From the NCBI GenBank assembly GCA_020284085.1, contig JACEVL010000160.1:563501-627500 (forward strand): a DNA stretch of 64,000 nt, read 5' to 3'. Each line of letters opens with the position of its first letter. Positions within the stretch are counted from its first letter, which is position 1. Shown in pieces: positions 10,701-21,604 of this stretch. The translations under genes were made by a program, and so were the position numbers. Source of the DNA: Aporrectodea caliginosa (taxonomy: Eukaryota; Annelida; Clitellata; Crassiclitellata; Lumbricidae). The notes beneath the pieces were generated by a model, which had not been told where the DNA came from, ran no database searches, and was given only the letters and a program-made list of their open reading frames with translations.

Positions 10701-13394
10701 TCTTGGTGGCATGGTTGAGCCTCCGAATGGCTGTGAGGCGTTGTATGACATACTGGCTCAACATCAAACAATGTACGAAAATTTCCTCGAGGCTAAGGCC
10801 AAAAGAGATGCTGTAAAAAGTTCATTTGGACGTGTACAAGTAAGAAGGATGCATATGATTTGATTTAATTTATTTAATTTAGTTTTTTAACTTTGCAGAA
10901 TCTTACTTTTAAACCTAAAGTACAGGTTTTATATAATGCAGATGTCGATCCCAATTTGTATTCATTTTCAGATCGTAGGCTCAGTTTTGTACAAGCCCAT
11001 TATAGTGTGGTATGTCTCAAAGACTCCAGTAACTGTGATACAGTCGTGTTTTGGCCACTGGCAAACACTGCTTGGGTAACTTACTTATTTTGCTGATTGC
11101 AAATATGTTTGTTGTTCATTTTGCTTATCAGATATGAATCCAAGTGCTTTTGTAGTGGACAATTAGCTTTTAAACAAGTTAATCATTAAGGAAATAATAT
11201 TCAGTTTTTGTGTTTCTGCTATCAAATTTGTGCTGCATTGGAATTAACCTTCAACCCTATTATCCCCATAACTCTCCTATAAAAGACTGTTGTTAATTGT
11301 GGTCTCTTGTGAGTGACTACTCTAACTTACCATCTCCTTACTTTGCCAAACCTTACCTCGGCTTGTCCCTTACCTATGCTCTTACCTTAGAATACCTTAC
11401 TTTTGTGCCATACATACCTTATCTAACCTACCATATCTTACCATTCTGTTTACCTTAACCTCAGTGTACTTGGCAATTGATTCTTCATGATGTGTAGAGT
11501 TTACGAATGAGCAGTAGGTCGACTGCTTCTGGGTCGGTGAAGACGAGGTCACGCTCCATAACAGACGTCAACGACCCATACAGTTCATCATATAAGGGAT
11601 CGAAATCAAGGGATGTGGACTCGGATGATGAAGTAGCTGCCAAAGCTCCAAAGCAAGGAGCCAGCAAAGGGGGCATGGCGAGGTCGTACTCTCTGAGGCC
11701 TTCGTCATCTGTTCCAACAAAGGCACCCACCTCGACAAAGGCACCCACCTCGAGACAGAATGTTGGTACGTGAGATGGGCCACTTTTAGTTATTTTTTAC
11801 ACTTATTGTCAACCATCACCCAAAAACGACATGAGTATGACTAACTTTTTTAAATGTTAAATGAGCTATATTTAAATATTATTTACATAAAACGATCCAT
11901 TCGTGTGTGTTCATAATTCGTTATTCTAAACTAGTCTAAATATACTGTCCTGTCATTATAGAGTCTGTTCTCGCAATAGATCAAGATGATTTACATAAAC
12001 GTATTAAAACAGTGCACCACTCCTACTTATGCAGTAACACAGTAAGTACCTGTCAAAGTGGACCTGACACTTGTCATGTGCTCAAGGTCTGTAAATATGA
12101 CTCTGAGGCATGGGACAAGTGTCCTGGTTTGTTACTTGGCATTAGCTCCGCAGTCTCTAGCTTGCATTCATTGGATTACTCAGACCCAGTGGACTACTGA
12201 ATAGACTGCTTGGTTGCACGAGAGACCACAATGACCTACTGACATCTTTTTGTCTAGCGGTGAACTCGACTCAGCATAACTGTACCAAAAATGTGTTGCC
12301 TAGTTGCTCTATGACACAACTCTGACCTACTTCTGACTATCCTTTGGACAACCCCTCTTGCTTGATGCAGCACTCGTGAATAAGCTGGTGCCCTGTGCTT
12401 GGCTTTGAGTGGCACTTTAGAAGTTTGTAGCTTATGATTACGATATGATCCATGCTCTCTGAAAGCCGTTATTCATGGCCTTGCAATTTCTCTCAACAGC
12501 TACCATAGTATAGTCCTTGTGGTCCTGTGTTGACCAAATGGTCTTCTCCAATCCGTTGGAGAAGTGTTATTTATGGCCCAGGAGTCTCTCTGGTGGACCT
12601 CTTCTTCCCTGGAGCAGCATGTGAAATGACCGAAAATGCAGTTTGCAGCTTCCATACTGTGGTATCTGTTCACAGTGAAAACTAAAATAGATTAGTTTCT
12701 TTAAAATTCTGTATAATCTGATTGTCTGTAATTGTATGAGCACAGAGTCATGAAACTTTGTACGTTTTCAGTTGCCACTCAATGAAGTTTGGTTTTGAAA
12801 CTGCCTGGTCTTCTGTTTTACAAAAAATATTTATTAAACTGCATAGGCCTACCTATGTATTAAGCACATTTCGTGAACAAAAACAGAATAGACTTCTTTT
12901 TATTCAGTGTTTACATTTTGATTCATTGTTTACTGCAGCCAAACAGATTTTGGAGAAATTATGTTATGTTGAATATATTTTTGGTGATTCCTTTCATGGA
13001 ATGGCTGAATTGTGATGTGGAGAACACATCTGACATATGATATAGAATAGTGTTTTGTCTATTCCTGTAGCAGGCGGTGTTGACTGGAATAACATTCCAC
13101 TCTGTGAAGCTATGTGGCCTTTCAAAGGACAGTTGCCATGTGATCTTTCCTTCAAAACAGGTTGGTTCAGAGCAAGGTGTATAACATAATGTAGACACAG
13201 TATACATAGACATTAAACGAAAATGTGTGTAGGAATTATGCAAACACTTAAAACTGTTTGCCTAGATCGTTTGCTTGATGTACAGTTTCACGTGAATGTT
13301 TTCAGCATTTCATTTAGATTGCATGTCTGCATCTAGTATTCTTTCTTCTTTCTGGATTGATAGTTCATTCTGTCCCCAACTGAAGACATCTTGG

Positions 13395-13438
<44 letters not shown>

Positions 13439-13938
13439 GAGTTCTTTGAAGCAGCATATAAATGATGTATGTGTATATTTGTAGGAGTTTCTTTTTATCA
13501 TGTGTATGCATGTGTGTTTGTATGTATGCATCAAGAAGTTAGTATAGCATCTTTAAAGTTGAAATGGCTGTATATGTGGCTACGTCGAAGTGATTGAAAC
13601 AAGTGTGTCTGAGCTGCATTGGTCTCCCAGTCGCTTTTAGTGAACTCTTAAGTGTTAATGTAATGCATGTATAAATGAACACTAAAAAAACACTAGAAAA
13701 CTCCTAACTCTCACGCTGAGAGTACTGAATACTATTAGTACTGGATACGGTGAGTATGTAAGGTACTGCAAGAGTAATGAAGTTTCTAGCTAATTGGATT
13801 CTTATGCATTGTACTTCGTTTGTTTCAGGTGACCGCATCGAAATAAGGACAAGGACCGGAACACAGGATGATTGGTGGGAGGGTGTGATCAATGGGCGTT
13901 TTGGCATCTTTCCAGCCAATTACGTTCGAGTCCTTTAG
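7758..13938 (+). CDS. SH3YL1: SH3YL1, SYLF (Ysc84) plus SH3 domain protein
   Basis: Eight coding exons join to 390 codons plus stop: 7758-7872, 8848-8961, 9747-9811, 10187-10428, 10668-10839, 11498-11765, 13074-13160 and 13829-13938. The N-terminus MVNTPIPHSLKSEAKKAAKI and later GPLGRNMEG and GLFAGISIEGSYLVERK are strongly SH3YL1-like. Residues 1 to about 235 form the SYLF domain, which binds phosphoinositides at membranes. A serine- and lysine-rich linker follows, then an SH3 domain at about 335-390 built from the last two exons (PCDLSFKTGDRIEI...DDWWEG...GIFPANYVRVL). The protein is slightly longer than the human one (about 342 aa) because of the linker. In vertebrates it links phosphoinositides to membrane ruffling and NADPH oxidase; the role here is inferred. 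Intron 4 starts with GC. The usual SH3 ALYxF is AMWPF. Confidence 0.93.
8030..8300 (+). repeat. tRNA-derived SINE (tRNA-Asp-like head)
   Basis: TTAGTGGTTAGCGTGCTGG resembles a pol III A box and GGTTCAAATCC a B box, at tRNA spacing. The body GGAGAGGACTGGCCATCCACCC and the tail with a CTGCCTCTC word recur at 62245-62510 and, degenerate, at 27985-28250. It lies in SH3YL1 intron 1. Confidence 0.75.
8500..8568 (+). repeat. Direct repeat, left copy flanking SH3YL1 exon 2
   Basis: The block starting TACATCTTCATTGCTACACA recurs at 9146-9212 in the same direction with few changes. The two copies bracket exon 2 (8848-8961). Confidence 0.7.
9146..9212 (+). repeat. Direct repeat, right copy flanking SH3YL1 exon 2
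   Basis: This is the near-identical partner of 8500-8568, ending in TGAATGGTTTAAATG. See that entry. Confidence 0.7.
9560..9695 (+). repeat. Dispersed repeat ending ACTATAGAAGTCACT
   Basis: GGTCCTCTGCCTATTGGATT...GGCACTATAGAAGTCACTGG has a second diverged copy at about 18040-18175 (GTCTATAGGATTTTGACC...GGTGCTATAGAAGTCACTAG). The family is unknown; a SINE or LINE 3' end is possible. Confidence 0.55.
12320..12440 (+). repeat. Dispersed repeat with GTGAATAAGCTGGT word
   Basis: ACAACCCCTCTTGCTTGATGCAGCACTCGTGAATAAGCTGGTGCCC...CTTTAGAAGTTTGTAG recurs at 35325-35425 and 40175-40275. The three copies share order and orientation. The family is not recognised. Confidence 0.55.
13394..13438 (+). repeat. 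(TTGA)n microsatellite
   Basis: About eleven tandem TTGA/TGAT units lie in the last intron of SH3YL1. Confidence 0.9.
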
Positions 13939-14109
13939 ATCTTGCTGAAGGGGGAGGATTTCATTTCCACCAGTTTTTTTATTGTGGCTATTGAATAATT
14001 GGCTTGCAATGGATATACAGTTCAGATCTCTTTTGAAACAGGTGCATTTCTATTTTATAACTCTTTTGGATCCACCGATATTTATTTATTATTTTTATGG
14101 GCTCAATAT

Positions 14110-14222
14110 TATTGCCATTAGTATTTATTATTATTATTATTGTTATAATTATTGTTGTTGTTATTATTATTATTATTTTAATTTTATTATTATTATATGA
14201 TTATTATTTTTTATTATAATTA
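14110..14222 (+). repeat. (ATT)n-rich tract
   Basis: An imperfect ATT/TTA microsatellite in the SH3YL1 3' region, directly left of a minus-strand SINE whose A/T-rich tail it may represent. Confidence 0.75.
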
Positions 14223-14264
14223 TGGGCCTTTTATATTCCCAGGCCAGACTAGGTTGTGATGGAC

Positions 14265-14410
14265 TCCTGCAAATCAAACATATGATAGACAATGGTGCTG
14301 ATAAAGTTTTGTGAAAGACTTGCTCAGGGTCCCTGTATTGTAACTGTCTTAAGGGAGACTCGAACTCTTGCTCGTTGAATGACAAGCCGAACACTCTAAC
14401 CAATTGGTTA
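14265..14410 (-). repeat. tRNA-derived SINE, second family
   Basis: On the minus strand this reads AACCAATTGGTTAGAGTGTT, which is A-box-like, and then a B-box-like GAGTTCGAGTC. Related copies lie at 25545-25660, 44930-45103 and 57550-57680 and share GTGAGTGAAGGACTTGCTCA. The tail side is ATT-rich in most copies. Confidence 0.65.
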
Positions 14411-14670
14411 CATACCAGATTTGTTCTTCAGTGATGTTGCAATATCAGTTGGAGCGACTCTCAGAGAAATCATGAACGGCTGTCACTGACATCGACATTT
14501 TTCTGTTTTCTTTTGTTAATTCGTAAATAAGATGTAACTCATGTGATCGATACTTTGTGGTAAAAAATTAAACTGCTGGTCTTCTCATTACTGTTCAGGT
14601 TTCTGGTAGTACTTAGCAGAATGTGTTTCATTGTTTTGTTCATGTTCTTAGAACATGGTTCACAGTTAGG

Positions 14671-14676
14671 AATAAA
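14671..14676 (+). promoter_or_regulatory. Candidate SH3YL1 polyadenylation signal
   Basis: This is the first AATAAA I see downstream of the stop at 13938, giving a 3' untranslated region of about 0.75 kb. It is tentative because a variant signal nearer the stop could be used. Confidence 0.3.
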
Positions 14677-14699
14677 GCGACTTGAACAAGGAGCTCATT

Positions 14700-16400
14700 G
14701 CCTCATACAGAGGACAATTCCAGCAGCCATTGAAGAGGAGGCACAAGATATTAAATTTTACGGATGGAGTGGAAGTGGGATTGCATATGACAAACCTAAA
14801 TGGAGAAGAATTTCGTTTATTGAAAATAGAAAGTTGCATACATAGAAGACAAACCAATGTTCAGAATGAAGATCGTTAATGATGAGGCATTACGATCGTC
14901 TTTAAATGAATGGCAAAATGGATAATTGGTCACTATGTAGAAAAGTAATGTAATAACAACCGCTTATGTAGCATCGTCTGTAGTGAGCTACAAAAGGGTG
15001 CATTATAATGTCAACAGTACTGTCAGTACAAGTAATGAGAATTGCATAATAGATGGAGTTTAAATTGTTTATTCAAAATTTGAACGCTTTTGGTTTCTTG
15101 AATAGATACACATTTCCACACAACTTAAAACACCCAGTTCAGTTTTATTTGCTGAATATGTCTTTGAACATTATATACATGTATATGTATAGCACTACTC
15201 AAAGAGCAAAACAAAATCAGAGGCTCTTTCTGCACTAGCCTAGAAGAAGAACAGCAGTCTCTTAAGCTAGGCCTGAGAGAGGCATAGGTGTGAAGCATTA
15301 GCGACTTCATTTTCTATGCCTTGACATACTGGTGTGTGTGGCCAGTCCTCCAGCTATAGACCACTGACATGCGTGTCTCTATAACGTAAGATGACTCGTG
15401 GACGTCCATAAAGTACGTCACGCTCCAGGGGAGGGGTTTAAGAAAGTGTGACAGTTTGTGACAGGGGGATTCAGGCCATGTGTGACGTCACACATTTTCT
15501 TTTTTAAATTTTATTTATAATTTAGTTTTTTTTTTTTAGTAGAATTTCATAGCTTTAAAAATAATTTTCAAAAATTTTCTGAAACATTTAAATTAGTTTT
15601 ATGTCAAAATAGCATGAAATGCATATATTACTGCTGAATGTGTTTTTCACGATTCCTCTCGCTAGGAGCGCTAGTAATAATGCTGTTGCGAAGCCTTGTT
15701 TATGTATTAGCCTTGCTTTCGGACAATGTGACGTACATTTAGGCTATTCGAGTTTTGTGACAGTTTGTGACAGGGAGGGGGGTAAAATGGTCAAAAATAG
15801 CGTGACGTACTTTATGGACGGCCCCTAGGGAGTGCGCAGGTGTACAGACACCAAACCAGTTTTTTTGCCCTGGCGAGGATTTGAATCTCTGACCTCTCGA
15901 TTGACCATAAACGTAAGATGACTCTTGGTACAAGTCCTGCTGAGGCTAATTTTTGTAAGTTGTTCTATTAACATCCCTTTTACGAAACTACTGTAACACA
16001 ACAGTTGGTCCCTAGGACTAATATAGTCCTAGGTTGGTCCTGGCTGTTTACAGGAGTATAATTGCCCCTCGCTGCTCGGTTGGGTGTGCACATGTGTCCC
16101 TATTGAGTGTCATGAATCTGATTTGAGATGCAGTCCCGATTTATTAGGTTATAGCAAATTGCATTTTGTTGCCTTGAATTTAGTTCCAATCTAATCAGAA
16201 GACCTTTTGTGGCTTGTAATCTCCTATTCAGGGTTAATTGGTTAGTTGGTAGCTGTTCCAAGCTTTCCAGTTATGAGCTTCAATTGGTACCCATAATATA
16301 TAGCCATTTTAGATTTCAACGGCGCTCTCTAGCAAATCGGGATTAATCCATTGTAGTAAGAACAACTCTTACATGCATTTTGTTACGCCGGGTTCTCGGC
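14700..16400. other. Intergenic region between SH3YL1 and the kinesin
   Basis: Apart from the composite insertion at 15398-15909, I see no gene, RNA or recognisable regulatory element here. Open frames are short and lack splice or homology support. Confidence 0.6.
15398..15909. mobile_element. Composite insertion: inverted-repeat MITE plus SINE head, 15-bp direct repeats
   Basis: A 15-base sequence (AACGTAAGATGACTC) occurs at 15383-15397 and 15910-15924. Between them, about 15399-15825 has inverted ends sharing CGTCCATAAAGTACGTCACG, and 15835-15908 is a tRNA-like SINE head on the minus strand. The MITE therefore probably landed in, or next to, a retroposed SINE. Confidence 0.65.
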
Positions 16401-16409
16401 AGCCCACTC

Positions 16410-16900
16410 ATCCAAACACGGAAATACAAGTAAGATGAGGGGTGCAAGTTTTGAGCTCGACCCAAAACTCAAGGCTTCTACGAGAAACCAGAACAAGAAA
16501 TCAATGGAGTCGCGTTGTTCTACTTCCGGTATGCGGTTGTTTACCTCGACGACTGTTAACGTGAAATTTCATCGCGGTGATATTTATTGTACTTGAATCT
16601 TTATTATTTTAAATAGTAGGCGTTAGTTGGTTAAGTTGTTGCTATATTTAGCTGAAGAACTTACAAGTAAATGTTTGTGGATTTATTATAGTTATTTTAG
16701 TGTTGAGGTTTTTGCTGGTCGTGCGAGGACCGGCGCTTTGGTGCTTTTTCCTATCTGACTGGTCGCGTTGTTCAAATGAGACGGAGAGCAAGAATTAAAA
16801 GTCTAGATTATTGTTAATTTTGTGGAAGGACCTTGTGCTATGAGATTAGACTCCGTCTGTATATATTCCTCAGGTTTAGATCGACTGGCTGCGTGCTATT
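16410..16900 (+). promoter_or_regulatory. Likely promoter and first untranslated exon of the kinesin gene
   Basis: CpG content rises here against AT-rich surroundings. ACTTCCGG at 16522-16529 is an ETS-type core-promoter motif. The first coding exon is 1.25 kb downstream, so a spliced 5' untranslated exon is expected. The start site is not determined. Confidence 0.45.
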
Positions 16901-17775
16901 AGGTGCTTTAAATAAATAACTTTAGAGATGAATTCACATAATTATGAACTGGAAATTTATATAGCACTTTTTCGGAACCTTATGGATCTATTGAAACATA
17001 ACCAGGCGGCAGATCTAAGAGATGTAACCTAAGAGGAACTTGAAGTTATTTGTTGAGCAGTTTGTAGCTGACCAGTTCAGACTGTTGGTGGAAGATTGCT
17101 TCAGAAGGATGATTGAATGTGGATGAAATCATGATATGCTAATGTTACTTTACAGGACTGTCAGGCTAAAAGGTCCAAACAGGCTGCATCATTTGTCAAC
17201 CCCAGTGGTGCCAACCTTAAGAACTAGGATGATTATTTTAATTATAATGTTAATTTTACCTTTTAAATTATAGTTAAATGTGTGACAGCTTATGTGTATT
17301 GGTATGAATCTGTATGCATAATACTTCTATGTTAATCCAGACTTTGGAACTTTTGTTCCAGTAAATGTTTGCCCTGCAAAATCTGTGTTTACATTAAGGG
17401 CTTGAATAAGAAACATCTGTTTCTGAACTGGTTTTGTCTGTCAGCAGTTTCTGGTTGATAATTCACTCAACTAAAAGACCACAATAAGATTGTGGGCACT
17501 TATGTATTGTACCTAATAAGAACACATCAAAACTAGTATGCCATCAGTTTCATAGACAGCAACTAAACTCGTAAGGTGTCTGCTTTCTTCTCATCTGACT
17601 CATTGATTTGCATTGCAGAGGATAAGTTTTCAAAGTGATGACTGATGAGCTGTTTAAATGTCTTGATTTCTTTCCATAGCATCTATGGTTGAATTGGTTA
17701 CAGTTCTTTTGAAGGATAATAACATCTTGGTGCTTGGTTTTAGGTTTTGTTGTCGTGGTCAACTGAATCTCACGA

Positions 17776-20700
17776 ATGCAGGAAGTTAACGTGCAAGTAG
17801 CAGTGCGGGTTCGTCAATTTATGGAATAAAGATTATCATAGTCACCAAGCTAGCTACTGCAGTATGAATTTGCTGTAGCCTAAAATCTTTTTTTGTCACC
17901 AGTCGATAATACATTGCAAAGAAGTTACTAAATATTCTAATCATGGTTCTACAATAACAGTCCAAAGCTTATATAAGCTTGTTATGCCATTCAACAATAT
18001 GGGAGTGCAAGTTAACACAGCCCCATCATAGTCTACTTCTGGTTCCTCTGGTCTATAGGATTTTGACCTGGCTTTTCCGATGGATTACAAGCTTTGATTG
18101 CAATTTCATTCTAAGCAACCATTGATTGACGTTTTGGACTTCATGGCAATGGTGCTATAGAAGTCACTAGATTAGACTCCCAGAGGATTTTAATTTTGCC
18201 TGACATCCTGGGATTTGAAACTTAGACACAGTGGCATGAGACAAATGCATTAGCTATCTGTGCCAGTGAACAAATATTCATTCATTACGAGGATTTATAT
18301 AGCTCCTCTTCAAGGTTACTAATCAGGAGCGCTCCCGACCCAACCTTGGCTAAAGAGAAATGCAGTCGAGCTTGGTATGCCAGTGTTAATTAGGTTGTGG
18401 TTGCTTTATGACTTGCTTGATATCTTTTGTTTCTTTGAAGGCACGGCCGTTGTTGCCGAAGGAGAGAGTGGCCGGTGAGACAGTGTGTCTTAGGGTGATA
18501 CCAGGCACGAACCAGATCGTCCTTGGCAGAGATCGAGTCTTTACATTCGATCATGTCTTTTCAGCTGCCTCTACTCAGGTGAACTTATCAACTAAACCTC
18601 AATTCATTCTCATGTTTGTGTGATATTCTAACTTAACTTTTGTGTTACATATTAAGGTAGTTTGTGGACTGGCAACAGTCGAGTGGTATGTGTGCTGTAA
18701 TGTCTATTTTGAGATTATTGATTCAGATCTATGTGGAAACAAAAAGTGTAGTCATGTTTTCAATCAGCAATGCATATATAATAAATTCCTTTAGTCTCTA
18801 GGAGTTGATAGAAATTAGTGTACTGTTGTACCAGTGGACTGAAAGATTTGTGGCTAGAGTAACTGCTTAACTTATTGAATTAGGGTCAAATGACTCACGT
18901 GCAACCTGTTAGATGATTGATTTATTATCCAATGACCATGTAACAGGTTGTTGGGTACCTACTCAGAATGGAGTTAGGTATCCGGGCCATATTTTACCAA
19001 ACTTTGACGCCTTTATTTTATAAGTCCTTTGTTTCACAGGGTTATGGTGTGTTACACTAAAGCAAATTACATTTATTTGATCTTGTTTTTTCAACAGGGA
19101 GAAGTCTACAGTCGATGCATTGAGCCTTTAGTTCAGAGCTGTTTTGAAGGCTACAATGCTACAGTGTTTGCCTATGGCCAGACGGTATGATTTGCATCTA
19201 ATGCTTAGCTCTCTTTCCTGTAATCTCATACCTGTAATTTCAACGGTATCTTCTCCTTACACCTGTAATTTCAACGACAATATTTACAAGCATCTTTGTA
19301 GTTTGTGCATTTGGCATTATGTCTCTTGCACTGTTGTGAAATTTAGTTTTTTTTAACTTTTGGTGTAGTAAATGCTGTAAAATTTACTGATTATCTACTA
19401 GTAGCATTTTAACTTATATACCTTGGGTATATAAATGTTCAAAGTATAAGTCTCTGGTACACCAAAGTCTGTTTGCAAATCCAGTGGTTCATGAATGCGA
19501 TGTGGCAAGACAGAAAACTTAAGAATAAGCATGTTTAGAAGATGATGATCATCTTTAGATGCGGATAAAAGATTTCTTGAGTCACAATAATAAACTGAGG
19601 TTTTTCTGTAAACAGTTCTTAGATAAATAAAATGCAAGAATGATGTTGCCATGGCGCCACTTATAATGAGACGTAATAAGCTTACTAACGATCTTTCTAA
19701 GAAAGTCAATAATAAAAGGAATTTTACAATTTTTACAATTTTTAACTTTTATTTTTACATTGATTGACGCATGAATGCACAAGTGCACTGATTGAAAAAA
19801 GAATTGAACCTGACTGAATGATTGAACAATTGATTACAGGGTTCTGGAAAGACTTACACGATTGGTGGAGGGAATATTTTTAGTCAGACAACCGAAGACA
19901 GTGGAATGGTTGCTGGAGCGATTCAGCAAATATTTCGAATCATTCAGGTTCAATTTTGGCATTTGCTTAAATTTTAAAACATCCGGATGTAAACTTTAAA
20001 TTTGCCCTGATTTAAATGCATAAAAATTTATTCTTGTAAAGGTCTTGCCATCTTTAGTAAGTTATCTTTGTGGAAACTTGAGACTTGGTATTTTTTAATC
20101 ACATTTTAATCTTTCCATTGAGCTGATAAGTCATGTTAATCATGATAAAATTCTGTTCTATTCACTGAAACTGAGGTAAACTTGAAGTACTTAATACTAA
20201 GCCAAAACTTGAATATCAAATCCATTGATGCCAGTGTAGGGCTAAAGAACTGATTTGACCCTGGATTGACTAAGGATGGATATTATTAATTGTTCTATGT
20301 CTTAATGTCCAATTTCATGACGATGATTGCAATGATGATGATGATGACAATGTTAACAGTGAAGATCATGAAGGCAATGGCATTAATGACAATAACAGAG
20401 TTGATAAAACTGAAGTCAATCCTATTGTTTGGCACTTAACAGAATGACTGCAGTCGCAAATTCACCGTGAAGGTGTCTTATATTGAAATCTATCGAGAGG
20501 AACTGCATGACCTTGTGGATCTTAGCCTACACAAAGACCTTCATATTCGTGAGGACAACCATGGAAATACGAGTAAGCCTTGTTTGACCTTAATAAAGTA
20601 TGCATAAATAATTGCTTAACTTCATCTGGAGCATTAACATTCCAGTTGTTTCTGTATGACCAGCACTTTTGAGAGGTACTTTGGCACTATATAAATAATA

Positions 20701-21564
20701 AGACATATATGTACATAGATCCATAGAAGCACAATACAAGTAGACTCATTTCGTCCACTGAAAGTCTTTATAGTGTTGCCTTTTGGGAGCTGGATCAAGT
20801 ACCACAAGAAATTTTGGAGATGTATATTACATTACCACATTCTAACATACCTTTGCAAAAAAATATTCTCTCCCTATATTTTGTCAGTGGTTGAAGAGCA
20901 TAGCATTCTCTTTAGTCCTGTTCTAATATGGTCAAATTCTGAGTTTTTTTTTAAAAGCACTTATAATTATGCTGATGTCTAAAGAAGATAATACCCACGT
21001 TTTCATGTGACTGTGCTAAACTTCCTCAGAAGCGTTGTTTTGAGGTTGAAGACTTGAACTATAAGCTCAACTTGTTCCACTGCATAACAAAAGTCATTTT
21101 GTTTCCATTGTTTCAGTGATTGTTGGCTCTGCAGAAGTTGAATGTGAGACAGCTGATGACGTCATGTCATACTTGGAGCGTGGTTCCGCCTACAGACACA
21201 CTGGTTCCACGCAGATGAACGAAAAGTCGAGCCGCTCACATTCTGTCTTTACAATTCTTATTGGTAGGTTCCTTATTGGTGACTGAAAAGCAGAGGCTTA
21301 AAGGCAGACATTTGTACTGAAGGATTCTGTTGTTCTAATGTTCTGCTCTGGATGTTTGGGTATGTTGCACAGTGTGATAGGAGGCAGGACCATGCTAGGG
21401 TGCTCCAAGCCTTGATTTCCGGTCTCCCAAGGACCTGGAAGAGACCAGTCGGAATAGGTGCACATGGGTGCGCATGCTGTAGGCAGATCTTTACCCAGTA
21501 AACTTGCAAGACCAACACGGATGGTGAAGGGTCATTGAAACAGTGATGTTCCAGAGATGCCATC

Positions 21565-21604
<40 letters not shown>

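Noticed and set aside
12012..12200. 62-codon Cys-rich frame in SH3YL1 intron 6.
   Set aside because: No signal peptide, no splice support, and it overlaps dispersed repeat sequence.
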